From positions 39,038 through 103,037 of the forward strand of contig VXCM01005143.1 in NCBI GenBank assembly GCA_014773175.1: a DNA stretch of 64,000 bases, given 5' to 3'. Position 1 is the first letter of the stretch, and each line of letters starts with the position of its first letter. Shown in pieces: positions 34,850 to 46,392 of the stretch. The notes beneath the pieces were generated by a model, which saw only the letters and a program-made list of their open reading frames with translations, had not been told where the DNA came from and made no database searches. A program made the position numbers and the translations under genes. The stretch comes from Lucifuga dentata. Taxonomy: Eukaryota; Chordata; Actinopteri; Ophidiiformes; Bythitidae.

Positions 34850-35372
34850 CCAACGCATATTACCTACATACTGTACATGTTATGTTATTGAAAAACAATT
34901 TCCAGAACATAAAACAATATTTTAGTTTTCCTGTTATTTTGTCAAATCCCCAAATTTTTCAAAATCAAATGTTCAGGTGATATAAACACCTTAATGTTCA
35001 GCGTTTTACCTGTTAACACCGTTGTAGAGCTACGGTCATTTTAACGTCTCGGTAAAAGCCATCTTCTTCTGGGACTATATTGTCTGGTGGATGTGCAGCT
35101 CCGTGTTGGATCAGTTTAATAAAGTTACTTTGAGAAAAAAAAACTTCATAAATGTCATGTTTGCTGTGATTTATCTCCTTTAGAGTCTCTATAAGTTGCT
35201 TTTAATAGTTTACTGAAATGAACTGAAATGTAATGCAATGTCATCTGTAAGGCAGGGAAAAAATATTCTAAAATTTACCGTATGTTTGGTAAATGGCTGT
35301 CAGTAACATAACATGTATGCAGGTTGTATGTATTGGGCTCAAACGTGCTAAACATGCTAAATATTGTCTTAT
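34850..35372 (-). mobile_element. Diverged relative of the AGGACCATACC family
   Basis: It shares with the 29.7-kb copy the blocks ATATTTTAGTTTTCCTGTTATTTTG, AATCAAATGTTCAGGTGA, TCTTCTGGGACTATATTG and GTGTTGGATCAGTTTAATAAAG, and ends GGGCTCAAACGTGCTAAACATG. It sits head-to-tail against the younger copy at 34.27-34.85 kb. Confidence 0.55.
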
Positions 35373-35819
35373 TTGTCACTACAGAATGTTGCTTGGGAAT
35401 CCATCATGTGACATGACAAAACAACAAATCCAGTATTTAAGTTAGTTTCTGCTTGTCTGAAACCACCTTGCAGAAGTGCCTTTGAGCAAGGCACTAAACC
35501 ATAACAGCTGCAGAAGTCCTCTATAGCTGAGGAAGGTGATTTTCCTTTAAAATATCACGCACATCCATGACATTCCCTGAACATTTCTGCAACATGCAAC
35601 AACTCATCCATGCAGAGCTCTGAGCCAAAACCTGGCCTGTTCTGCCATCTGGTGGCCGAACTGAGAACTGCACAGGAAGTCACAGCCGCTTTATGAAGGA
35701 GCAGAAAATTAGAGGCAGCTGAACAAATGAGCAGAAAGATGAGTTCATCTGCAGGTCACCATCTGCCCAGCGACCAACCAAACGCTGCAGACTGCAGAGC
35801 GTCATCTCAAACACACCGG

Positions 35820-35910
35820 TCCACACACACACACACACACACGCATGCACACACATGCACGCACACACCTAAACAGCATGCTATGGAAGAAAATGAGAGA
35901 AAATTATGGA

Positions 35911-35955
<45 letters not shown>

Positions 35956-36089
35956 NGGGGGGGGTGTTGGAAGACAGGAGAGACAGCAAATGATGAGAGA
36001 GGAAGTTAAATGAAGGGCAAAGATTGATGTTCATCACGCTGTAAAAGAGGTCGCTTCAAATGTTTAAATTGCTTGGCTGAACAACGAAC

Positions 36090-36142
<53 letters not shown>
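35820..36142. repeat. Microsatellite cluster (CA)n, (GA)n, (CA)n
   Basis: (CA)n at 35823-35842, (GA)n at 35916-35955 followed by an N and poly-G, and (CA)n at about 36095-36141. Confidence 0.93.
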
Positions 36143-36245
36143 ATTACAGGCCGGATGGAATGAAAGATGACCTAATGTGTTCTGTAATCAGGCACATGTG
36201 CACCATTACTTAAAGACACACACCTACTCCAGCGTAAGGGCATTA

Positions 36246-36441
36246 CACACACACACACACACATACAATTTAATGCATGCACATCTGCATGTGCACATCT
36301 GCATGTTAGCATGTGCACTCAAACATGTACATGTGCATAAACATAAACACACAGAGAAGCAAAGCAAGTTATTCCAGATTCTTCCTGATCAGGCTGACAT
36401 CTTGCCTTCGAAAACATCCTTTTTACAGCAGACCTTGGAGC

Positions 36442-36484
<43 letters not shown>
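36246..36484. repeat. Microsatellite cluster (CA)n and (GT)n
   Basis: A short (CA)n at 36246-36264, irregular CATGTGCA repeats to 36345, and a (GT)n run at 36444-36484. Confidence 0.92.
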
Positions 36485-36491
<7 letters not shown>

Positions 36492-37245
36492 GAAATAAAC
36501 CAGTCAAACGGTTACTTTCTCCGGATGTGACTTTTATTGGGAACAGACCGGGGAGGTTTGGAGCAGGAGGCCCCACATCTGGTGTGGTGCAGCTGATCCG
36601 TTTAAAAATTAGTCAGGCATTGACCTGGGCAGCCTCCCAGCAGCTCGCCAGCCTTTGGGGTCCTGACGTTAGGTTAACACAAATACGGATTCCATCAGCA
36701 CTGCAGGGATCGGGTTTCAGGCCACAGAGGAGGGACTAAAAGCGTAAAATAGTTCTTCCTTTGAAAGCAGAGGATCGTTGCAGGAAGCAAAGTGAATGTT
36801 TGATGTGTGGGAGGTTTGTTGCTGTTTTCATGTTACGCAACAGGAATGACTTCTACCCACAAAAGATGAGCGTGTGCACGTATATGCACACACACACACA
36901 CGCACACACACATTTAGTATACTTTTAAGGACTCTTACATTGAGTTCTTGACCTCTAACTCTGACTGTAACCACCTAAAACTAAACTGCTAACTGAATTA
37001 TTTACTCTAATTCTATGTCTTTCTTTAATTTAACTGAAAAATACCAACATGATTACTTATTATTATTCACTTATTTTTAAAAATAAGTGAAAAATAAAAA
37101 TAAGTACAAAAAATAAGTACTTAAACATCCAAATTCAAAATTCATTCTGTCCATCCATTGATATGCCACCTTCATCTGATGCAAAATAAATCCACAAACT
37201 TATAAAATGATTCTATTTGCAGAAATTTCTGAGTGATGCAAGTAG

Positions 37246-37830
37246 TTAAAGAACCATGCCGTCCATTTTCATGTTTGAGCCTAATATATTCAATGTTCAT
37301 ACACATAACATTACTGACAATCATTTCCCAAAGCATGCTACTGGAACGGTGAATTAAAAATGTTTTTCCTACCTTCCAGACCTCCATTGGTTTCAGTTCA
37401 TTCTCTATTAAAATCAACTTGTTGATACTGTAAATGTTCTTGGGATAGGTAATCCATCATCACCAACAAGACGTGTATTCAGGTTTTTTTAGAAGTTATG
37501 TAATTTTAGTGTTTAAGCTCAATAAAAAGCGTGGAGTGAATGTATGCCTCCACCGGGGAATATAGTCCCAAAAGAAGACCTGCGTTTATGGAAAAATTTA
37601 AAGGACCGTGACTTCATAAGGCTGTGTAACTATTAGCAGGAGAAACATGGATTTTTAAGGTGGGTGTATCACTTGAATATTTGATTTTGAAAGATTAAGA
37701 GATTTAGCAAAATATCAGGAAAGCTGAAATACGGTTTTATCCTTTGGGAAATGATTGTCAGTAACGTAACATGTATGAAAATTTAATGTATTAGGCTCAA
37801 ACATGCAAAATGGGTGGTATGGTCCTTTAA
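37246..37830 (+). mobile_element. AGGACCATACC-family element, full copy
   Basis: A 585-bp copy in the same orientation as the one at 24.9 kb. The left end carries point changes (TTAAAGAACCATGCC), the right end is intact (GGTATGGTCCTTTAA). Confidence 0.8.
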
Positions 37831-38354
37831 GAAGTGCTTCAGTTTCACAGAATAGAAGTCAAATTGGTGCCTATAGATGAAAATTAATCTGTAAAAATTG
37901 TAAAAAAAAACAAAAAAAAACAAAGCGACTATATAATCTTACTGTAATAAAAAAATGAAGAAGATGGATAAAAAAGTAAAACGTAGGAGAAGAAAGCTCT
38001 GGATCTTCACTTCTGCACGTTCCTCAACACACAGGATGTGTTTGAGAAATGACGTCGTTTAAAGGTGGGAATCTTTGCTTTGGCTGTCGTCTTTCCTCTC
38101 GTTCCCGTCTCGTCTCTCTGCAGCTACTTTGCGAGCGCCTTCTAGCGCAGACAGCAATTTAGTTGTTGTGTGTGTTTGACATCATGATCACAGTCTGTGA
38201 AGCTTCGCCATCAAATTGACTGAGAGATAATAACTTGTTTTGGGTGTGATGGACGACTCTCTTAACAGTTTACCCGCTCCCGTCACACACCCGCTCTGTC
38301 AGGAAGGAGGAAATTAAAAAACAAAAGGAAACAGGCTGTCGCTCCGTGACGATG

Positions 38355-40280
38355 CGTTTTTAGTTTGAATACATTTTATTTTTATTATAAGTACAGTTCA
38401 GTAGTTACAAAACGAAGCATCTGCCATGAGGATACAGCGAAACATAAAGAGTGTTCAGCTCACAAGACAGGTTTTGTACATAATGTGGAGTGGAATGCTC
38501 ATTATAGCTGGTTCAGAGAAAGAGAGAGAGCCCAGACTCTCACCATTCATCTCTCATCTTTACACCCACAGGAAACAGAGAGGGTCAGAGGTCACAGCTC
38601 ACCGAGACCCAGTCATGTGATTGGTCAATGCTTCCTTGGGATGCGTCTGATTGGTTTACTCAGACCCCGTTAAAAGACTTCCTCCCTTCAGCACCCTGTT
38701 ACATTTCTGCATAACTTAACTTCCTGCTTTCATATGTCAAACTCTTCTTTATTTTTTAATCCCCTCCTTCTGCTAATTTTGAGAAAATGATGAAGTGTAA
38801 TCTAGATAACAATAAAATTATGGTTAAAAAAAAAAAAAATCAGAGGCTCTCTGCATCAGAATCTTCACAAGTAGGAATTTGAGCGCTGAAAGTCATCCAG
38901 ACGAAACCAATCGTGGGTCGAAACGGCGTGTGCATACGAAACGAATCTGGGCAGCAATCTGTCAAAGCCACATACAGTATAGAGGCTGTTAAAAAAAAAA
39001 CTCTTCTATTTGGACTGTACATTACCGCATTAGAATTTTTCTCTGGGTTCACAAAGAAAGACAGAAACATTTCACAATGCCAAGGGACACACAAACACAC
39101 ACCTCAGTTAGGTTAGTTAGCTAGTTTTGTACTGTATAGGTTGGATTTATAATACTATCACAGTGCAAAATACTTCTGAGAACCAAGAAAAGAAAAAGAA
39201 AGAAAAGAATTAAAGTCCCTCTATGCTTAATGAATTCTGTATATATGGGGGCAAATATGTTTTGCAGCACAGGAGACGATTGTCATCTTTTTTCCTCTTT
39301 TTTTTTGATTATTAAATGGAGAAGGCAATAATGTACAGTACATATAAAAATTAAAAATAAAATCAACTCTACATCCTCTAGTCTAGCACAGCTACATAGC
39401 TTTGTAGAAGCAATAACAGATGAATTGTATCTAAGGCTATACACAATAAGTATTTTTTCTTTTTTTTTTTTTTTNTTTTTTTTTTTTTTTGCTCTTTTCT
39501 CATCGTAAAGTAAATACATCAAACCATTTTCAGTAGTCAGTAACACTGTGCAACAATGATCGGTGGCAGTATTTTACAAACATCTGCAACACTAGAATCC
39601 TTCAGGCTGACGTGAGGAATGAAGAGAAAGGGGGCGGAGGGCGATAAAGAAAGAAATTCTTCCCCTTTTTTGTTTTTCAGATCTTTTTTTTTATTATTGT
39701 TCTTCTGTCAGACTCTAGAAGAAAGCCTACCTATTCAGAACGTGGCCATGTAAACTACTGTTGCTCCTTTGCTTTTGCTCGTCACAAACATTTTAAAACT
39801 TTTTCACTTTTTTTTGTTTTGTTTTTAACTACTGTATATCTCTCTATGTACATAAAGCGTCTACAGGCGCTGTTTTAAATGATACAGGTCAAGAAAAAGA
39901 CATATAACAGGGTGAAGCCTCTGCAGGCCGGGTTATAGAGGGGAAATATAGTAGCGGAAGGAACATTTAGGGCAGTTTGAAGATATTCCATGTTTCTATA
40001 ATCATCATCATCATCATCATCAACACCACCACCATCATCAAAAATCAACTATGGTTATGATTTAAGCAACATTAACACCATGCTGTTTCTGGAAGCAAAG
40101 CTTTATAGTTTTATATTGTCAGATGTTCTCCTACTGGTTTTATAGTGTCTTTCACTTGTCACGAGGTCATGTGACACAAACAGTGATTCTGATAGGACAG
40201 CCAGAAGGGGATGGAGATGGATCTGGCCTGACAGTGAAATATACTTGGTCTCTCTTAACAGTCCAATGAGTTTACTTTGT

Positions 40281-40325
<45 letters not shown>

Positions 40326-40791
40326 CACCATGGTGGTCTTCAGGAGAGAGAAGCCTTTCGTAGTTAAGCATTTGATTAAGCACGACACTCAGTCCTAATT
40401 AAAAAATAATATCAGTAATAATTATTGTTCCAGGTCACAAGGAATGTATCAGAGACTGTGGGCCAGTTGCTAATCGTACAGGTAGTTTGATCCAAAAACA
40501 TTGTGTAAGACAACAAAGATGGCGTTCAGACCACAGGAGACAAAACATCATCACTTTAGTGTCCGAGGACGCTTGCAAAAGTTATTCAGTCCGTCTCGCA
40601 AATCCGTCCCCAAAGGAAACTGTCCTTCATATACGTCACACCTCGTCTTCAATCTGACGGTAGAATGTTTTCATCTTAAATAAAGTCTTTGTTATAGTGT
40701 ATTCCTTCATTTTATTCTTCATCCTCCTCCTCCTCATCATCTCCGCCTTCATCATCATCATCATCATTCTGCCTTGCTCCGGTGTGGGCTG
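38355..40791 (-). other. Probable 3' UTR of the 40.8-kb terminal exon
   Basis: About 2.4 kb downstream (minus strand) of the AVNKD stop contains none of the dispersed elements that litter the rest of the window. It holds only short simple tracts: (ATC)n near 40000-40030, (CA)n at 40278-40324, and a poly-T join at 39475. On the minus strand two AATAAA hexamers lie at 38375-38386, suitable poly(A) signals for cleavage near 38355. Long 3' UTRs are usual for vertebrate neural and developmental regulators. The call depends on the exon call above; no transcript was available to test it. Confidence 0.42.
40278..40324. repeat. (CA)n microsatellite within the putative 3' UTR
   Basis: About 23 CA units. 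Confidence 0.95.
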
Positions 40792-40946
40792 TTAGTCTTT
40801 GTTTACAGCGTGGGCGTCCAGCCCCTCAGGGTCGCCTAGGTTATGGTTGTTAGGGTGGTTAAGGTCGTTGTTAAGGTGGTTGGGGTCGTGGGTCAGCGTG
40901 GGGTCATGGGTCATGGACTGGTCCTCCTCTCCTACCCACAGATGTG
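40792..40946 (-). CDS. Terminal coding exon, Asn/His/Asp-rich C-terminus, unidentified gene
   Basis: On the minus strand a pyrimidine tract ending TTGGCCGTAG acts as acceptor at 40947-40950. The exon begins with two leftover bases (CA), then reads HLWVGEEDQSM, followed by His/Asp/Asn-rich motifs (THDPTLTHDPNHLNNDLNHP), and ends EGLDAHAVNKD and TAA at 40794-40792. That is 50 residues plus stop. Codon third positions are mostly C or G although the surroundings are A+T-rich, and the motifs THDP, NHLNND and NHPNNH repeat without an underlying DNA repeat. The segment has too few codons after its first ATG to stand out as an open frame and only appears when read from the acceptor. There is no domain, membrane segment or catalytic motif; an intrinsically disordered C-terminal tail is the simplest reading. 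The downstream sequence behaves like a 3' UTR. The upstream exon must lie above 41 kb. I do not recognise the protein. Confidence 0.6.
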
Positions 40947-41002
40947 CTACGGCCAATAAGAGAAGAAGAGGCAGATTAGCACCACGGACCCAAACACACT
41001 GA

Positions 41003-41663
41003 GGCCGGATTCACATGCTAAGCGTTAGCGTTGGCGCTGACATGGGCGTTCTGCTGCACATGTAACGGTTACCATGGACTGTAAAGACAGGATGTAGCCT
41101 AGATGCGATCTTTGCACATTTGTGGTTAAAATCGGATTTCGGTTTTGACTCGNGATGTAGCCTAGATGCGATCTTTGCACATTTGTGGTTAAAATCGGAT
41201 TTCGGTTTTGACTCGGGTAGCGACATGGACATCGCAAAAACAAAAATGCTCTTCTTATTAGGAGAAGAAAAGTGAAAAACGGTGAATGTGGGTGATGAAA
41301 CCTCACATTTCAGACGTTATATTGATAATTTCCAAACCTGACGTTCCTGTCTGACTGCTAACATTTTTTTTTTTTTTTACCAGATCGTGAGACGATTTAA
41401 AGTTGTGTTGTATATTCTACAGATTATAAGCTCCTCCTTTTCTTGTGACGTGATGTACAGCAGCGCTCTGATTGGTTGCATGTCGGAAAGGTCAAAGTTC
41501 ATTTAAATGAACTTTGAGCGCCGCGTCAAAACGGAGAATCTGAGCATCGCGCGGCGCTCAAGGTGGTGTGATGCGACGTTAGCAGTCACCGCTCAGCTCC
41601 CAATACACAATAATGGAACGCCCAGGTCAACGCAATGCTAACGCTTAGCATGTGAATCCAGCC
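41003..41663. mobile_element. DNA element with long GGCYGGATTCACATGC TIRs
   Basis: GGCCGGATTCACATGCTAAGCGTTAGCGTTG at the left is inverted at the right as CAATGCTAACGCTTAGCATGTGAATCCAGCC. At 661 bp as assembled (62 bp are a join duplication at the N at 41153) it has no transposase. Such 'GGCTGGATTCACA' ends occur in fish Harbinger/hAT-like MITEs; the target duplication is unclear, so the superfamily stays open. It lies in the intron 57 bp upstream of the 40.9-kb terminal exon. Confidence 0.7.
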
Positions 41664-42029
41664 TTAGCCTCTGTGATGAAGCAGCACACGCTAAGCTGCA
41701 GCTTCACACAGCAACTTATTTATCTTTACTCCTTCATCATTTCTTTTGTGCATCTTCAGAAGTCTGTGAGTGTGATGGTGTTCAGTGAAATAAGCATTTG
41801 TAAAATGATATGAGATACTAACACATTATGGATATGACAACTGGAGCAGTTTCATATTTGTTTCAAGCAAGTTTGTTGGCTCAGTAAGTGTGACAGGAAG
41901 TGTGACAGTGGGTGAGAAGTGAAGTGAGTCATTCTAATAACAAAGTTTTAAGACTCGGTGAGACACTGAGAAATGCGTAACTGTAATTAGGTCCCACAGC
42001 GGCGGCCACTAAATAATACAACTCCCCCC

Positions 42030-42315
42030 CCCATTCCCTCAGCAACTTCTCAGAAAATTATTTTGCAATAAAACGCCACCGAACACATTTGCATGTCATG
42101 TTCTTTTAAAGTGGCGTTATGAATCTGACAAAACCAAATTAAAACATGGTTTTATTTGAGCCGTGCTTTTTGCGGCGACAGAAATGGATATCCAAATGAA
42201 AGGAAGCGCGGCGGTAACGGAGGGAAAATAAAGAGCTAATAACACGACAGCACGGCTCTCAGATTCAACTCAGCATCCAACATTTATGTTTCAAAGGAGC
42301 TTTTATCATCATGTA
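42030..42315. promoter_or_regulatory. Conserved-noncoding-like block
   Basis: AAAATTATTTTGCAATAAAACGCC, ACACATTTGCATGTCATG (octamer-like), AAAACATGGTTTTATTTGAG and GAGCTAATAACACGACAGC form a repeat-free unit in the intron upstream of the 40.9-kb exon. Confidence 0.28.
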
Positions 42316-42739
42316 TGATCTGATTCCTAACGCACACGTCAAATAGACAAAGTGCACACGTTTGAGTTGGTGCTTGTAGCCAATCAGGTTTCAGAACACA
42401 TTTGCAGGACAGTGAACTTTACAGGAGGACATGATTTCATATCCAGCTTTCACCACAAGATGGCGCACCAAGCCAATAAATATGACTAGAAAGCCAGTTA
42501 ACAAGCAGCAGAATATACCTTTACATACATTTACAGCAGCAGCCATTTTCCACCGGAGGAATATTCAGTCTCATCATTTCTGTTTTTAAAACCATAACTT
42601 TAAAATGAGGAGCTAATTTACCCACAACAGGATTAATACAAATACAGGCACTTCTTCATGTTCCTCACATGTATAACCATGTTGATTATTACATGTTTAA
42701 GAAACGCCACGCTCAAAAGAAAGGTAAACAAAGTTTGCT

Positions 42740-43090
42740 GGGTTTCAGCTTTAAAAGTGTCTCGTCTCTCCCCAAGGGCACTTCCTGCCTTTGACTTCCC
42801 TGTAAAGAAACTTCCTGTAACGAGCTCCAGATTAGGCCCCATATTTGATTTTCACTGTTCATTAACTAAGCCACCTGGAATGTTATTATTTAAGCACGGT
42901 GCTCCTTCTCCCCAAACAACTGCCGCTGCGAAGGGGGAGAGATTTCCCAGCCAACTTTATAGATTTAGCATAACTTCCCCTCACAGTTTTTAATTTCCCA
43001 TTCGGGCAGGCGGCAGGTGCACCTCAGACACAGAAAACCTGCCTGGCATTCATTTATCACCTGAATGCAAAGCTTATCTGTTTGTTTTCT
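42740..43090. promoter_or_regulatory. Conserved-noncoding-like block
   Basis: Repeat-free sequence (GATTAGGCCCCATATTTGATTTTC, GTTCATTAACTAAGCCACCTGG, CATTCATTTATCACCTGAATGC). Both strands have open frames of 69-111 codons here but without coding character. Confidence 0.27.
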
Positions 43091-43092
43091 CC

Positions 43093-43122
43093 TCTGGCTC
43101 GGCTCGGCTCGGCTCGGCTCGG
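43093..43122. repeat. (CTCGG)n pentanucleotide repeat
   Basis: GGCTCGGCTCGGCTCGGCTC, about five units, G+C-rich against the A+T-rich surroundings. Confidence 0.9.
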
Positions 43123-44775
43123 CGGACGCACGTTGGCGTCACGATGAATCGAGTTCAAAATGATGGGACACTGTACGGCAGCTTTAGTCTCACATCTGAG
43201 CCAATTAACAGCAGAAACAGCCGAACCTACACACCCACGTCCCTACAACACACACGGAAGAGTAAGTGCGCCCTCTTGTGGTGTGTTGGGAGATAACAGA
43301 CGGAGAGAGAGGTGGTTATTGGAGGGGAGAAGGCCTAGAAAAGGAAAACATATGGTGTGAGGACACATAGCTGCAGGATCCATCCACTGTTAATATATGT
43401 GTCATGCTTAACAGAATGGATAAATGGGAAGGAGGATGGAACAATGGCATGCCACTGCACTCTGAGCATGTGTCGGAGACCGCCTTGGGAAACGGAGGAC
43501 TGTGTGTGTGTGCGTGTGTGAACGAGCGTGAGCGTGTGGTCTCTGAGGCTTCACCTGACATTAATAGCAGTCTGTGAAAACATCACACAATAGGCCCTCG
43601 CCAACTGAAGGCTGGCATTTTGCGATGCAACACTCTTCTATTCTTGAAACTGTTACTGTGGCACGTTTGTGCAGCATTTCTTCGTATTAAAGCTCCTGCA
43701 AATGAATAGGAAATGCTGCGCTTCTGTTTTAGAGGCTTTGCACTTTGTTCTTTTCATGCTGAAGCCTGGTAATGTGTGACTTAAATTAAAGCCTCTGAAA
43801 CAGCATTTATACCATCAAAAAAAAAAAAAAAAAGTCAGAACCGTGAAATAATCAGAATAATGTGGCTTCATAAGTCTGAGACTGACGGAGAAAGACTCAA
43901 ACACTTTCCTTAAGTAAAAGTATTAGCAAGATGTTCAAATATTTAAAAAATACTGCACTTTTGGCAAAATGATATTATTAATGCCCAAAATATGAAAATC
44001 AAACCATCTCATGCTGTAAATATGACAGCTTATTTCTCTTTGGTGGTACTTTTACAAACAAAAAGGTGGAAAAAGGTTTTTACAGCTAAAAAAAAAAAAA
44101 AAAANAAAAAAAAAAAAAAAGAAAGAAAAAAGCCAAAACTAAAGCAGATCATTTTAGTCTGTATGGTAATATCTAAGAGTTTATACTCTAAATACTCAGA
44201 TATGAATAAAAGCCATGCATCATTTTTATATTAAGTAAAAGCAAACAAGTATTATGAATACATTTCAGATTGTTAAATTATAAATTGGAGGTAAGATTTA
44301 TTTTTAGGCCACAATGTAAAAAAAAAAAAAAAANAAAAAAAAAAAAAAAAACTTCCATCTTTAGTTTTTAAAAAAATAATTTAAAATATTTGATAATTGG
44401 AAAAGCAAATATCTATATATTTTATGTATGTATCTTTTTTGTTTTTTTTAGGATGGTGAACAAGTTTTTAACAGCTCATATCGTCAATATGGGAGATTTT
44501 TCTGCTTGAGATAAATTAAATAATGTGAGAGAAACAAGCGGTTTAACATTATATGAGCTTATATCACGTTGGATTTAAAGTCCTGACTCCTGCGTATTTC
44601 TTCTGAAATGTACTGGCGGCTAAAAAGCAAAAGAACCTCAAAACGAGTGGAGTTCCATGTTAAATGCAGGAAACTCCGATCCTAACTTCCTGCAGATATT
44701 TATTCAAAAAGCACGTTTCTGTCCGTCATTCTCATCCAAATAACATCAAACGGCCTGCTGGAACGCCTCATCTGT

Positions 44776-44778
<3 letters not shown>

Positions 44779-44806
<28 letters not shown>
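44779..44806. repeat. (CA)n microsatellite
   Basis: About 14 CA units. Confidence 0.94.
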
Positions 44807-44809
<3 letters not shown>

Positions 44810-44929
44810 TGGTAACTGTGGGAAGTTTGGTGGCTAGCCTGCCTGTGAGCGCGTGGACGTAGCAGTCAGAGTGGGTCAGAGTGGGGCTGAAAGTGGCCGT
44901 GGCTCCTTTGTTCGGCGTCTGGGCTCCGA

Positions 44930-45015
44930 CTAGCAGAAAGTGTTGTTCTTGGCAAAGCCCATCTCATTGTACGGCCCAGTATTTATAAATATGTAAATAT
45001 GAGCGGTAACACGGC
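44930..45015 (-). CDS. Candidate small terminal exon ending NNTFC
   Basis: The minus strand shows a pyrimidine-rich stretch (CTTCCTCGCCGTTCCTCC) leading to an ACACACAG acceptor. Two leftover bases (GC) are followed by an open frame of 27 residues, RVTAHIYIFI then NTGPYNEMGFAKNNTFC, and a TAG stop at 44932-44930. The second half uses G/C-ended codons typical of coding DNA (GGC TTT GCC AAG AAC AAC ACT TTC TGC). The intron phase is the same as at the 40.9-kb terminal exon, so the two could be alternative 3' ends of one transcript. The segment is short and I see no clear poly(A) signal nearby, so chance is a real possibility. I do not recognise the peptide. Confidence 0.35.
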
Positions 45016-45411
45016 CTGTGTGTATACACCAAGGAGGAACGGCGAGGAAGTGAGCGCACCCCACNCCACCCCTCTAAAATTGTATTTTTAGATGGTTTTA
45101 ATGAATACAGGATGTTTATAGTTACCATTCCCTGTGATTCGCACAAAAGACTAGAAAAATCCACATCCCCCTCCCTCTCTGCACCCGTCCCACCTCCTCC
45201 CTCCCCAATCCCTCAAAGCACTACTAAAGAAGAAGAAGAAGTAGAAACGGGGGGGGGGGGGGNAAAAAAAAAAAAGCAAATTTGTGGTGAAACACAGCAG
45301 GATTGTTGTGCTCTCAGTCTGCTTTCTGCTCAGATCCCTATTAGACAAACAGAGTGTGGTGTTAAGGTGCAAAAAAAGAGTGATGAAAATTCTTGTATTG
45401 GAGAGCGGGTN

Positions 45412-45444
<33 letters not shown>

Positions 45445-45682
45445 CAGCGAAAAGGTTCCTCATGGCACCACATCAAGGCGGAATGCAATTTGTGTGTTAT
45501 TCCTGTTTTTTAAAGCTGCAAAAATAATACAAAAGCTGAATCAATATGTGTGAGGAGGAGCGAGTAAAGGAGGTTAGCTGCGCTCTGTTGTCTGTGATAA
45601 TGTGTTTTTGGTGTGTGATGACTCCATGTCAACTTGTTTTCCTTTTATAAACTCAGTTTTGTTTTTCTCGCAAACTCTTGGC

Positions 45683-45736
45683 TGATATATATATACATAC
45701 ATATATATATATATATATGTATGTATATATATGACG
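45683..45736. repeat. (TA)n/(CATA)n palindromic tract
   Basis: ATATATATACATACATATAT and its complement-like ATATGTATGTATATATAT form a self-complementary A+T tract. Confidence 0.85.
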
Positions 45737-45879
45737 GGATGAAAAGACGTATGGAAAAACAAACAGAAAGTGAGTTAAAAAGTAAAAACAAAAAAAGAGT
45801 GATTGCAGTTGGAGAAACACAATGAAGTGAGTATTAGTAGCCTCTTTCTATCTTTCTCTGTCTCCCAAACTCTTTCTGA

Positions 45880-46065
45880 GGCTAAAAGATTGCTGGCTTG
45901 ATAATACCTCCACTGAGCAATTTAAGCCCAAACACTCTGATGCTACAATCTGTCTTCTCTGCCTGATAGCGCTTTTCTCCCCTCTCCTCTCCAAATTACT
46001 TTCTTTCATATCTAATTATATTTGCTAATGATCTTATAAGAGAATAATGGAATGTGCTTGATCTA
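45880..46065. promoter_or_regulatory. Conserved-noncoding-like block
   Basis: GGCTTGATAATACCTCC, GAGCAATTTAAGCCC, CATATCTAATTATATTTGC and GAGAATAATGGAATGTGC, unique sequence upstream of the candidate exon at 45.0 kb. Confidence 0.25.
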
Positions 46066-46392
46066 TTACCTTTTTTTTCAATACATAAATACAATGCGGA
46101 GGAAATGACTACTGGAGACAGGAGGAAATGTTTTTTTTATGTTTTTGATGAGAGGGAAAATGAAGCTGGGAGCTGCAGGGTCATTAATGGGCGATGAACG
46201 CAGAGGTCATCTCTCACATTCTCTTTGACATTTCTCTCATCTGACGTGCTGAAATAATCACAGCCTCATCGGCGCTGTGGAATCTGCTCCCAATCTTCAC
46301 TCTTCTTCAGCCGTCGTCAGGAAAATCCACACCGTTCTCTTTGAACTTCAAGTGGGAAGTTGAAAAGTGGTGCAACACTTTTTTTTTACCCT

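Noticed and set aside
43316..43561. 81-codon minus frame near 43.4 kb
   Set aside because: Low-complexity GTGTG-derived Thr/His/Ala text with no splice or domain support.
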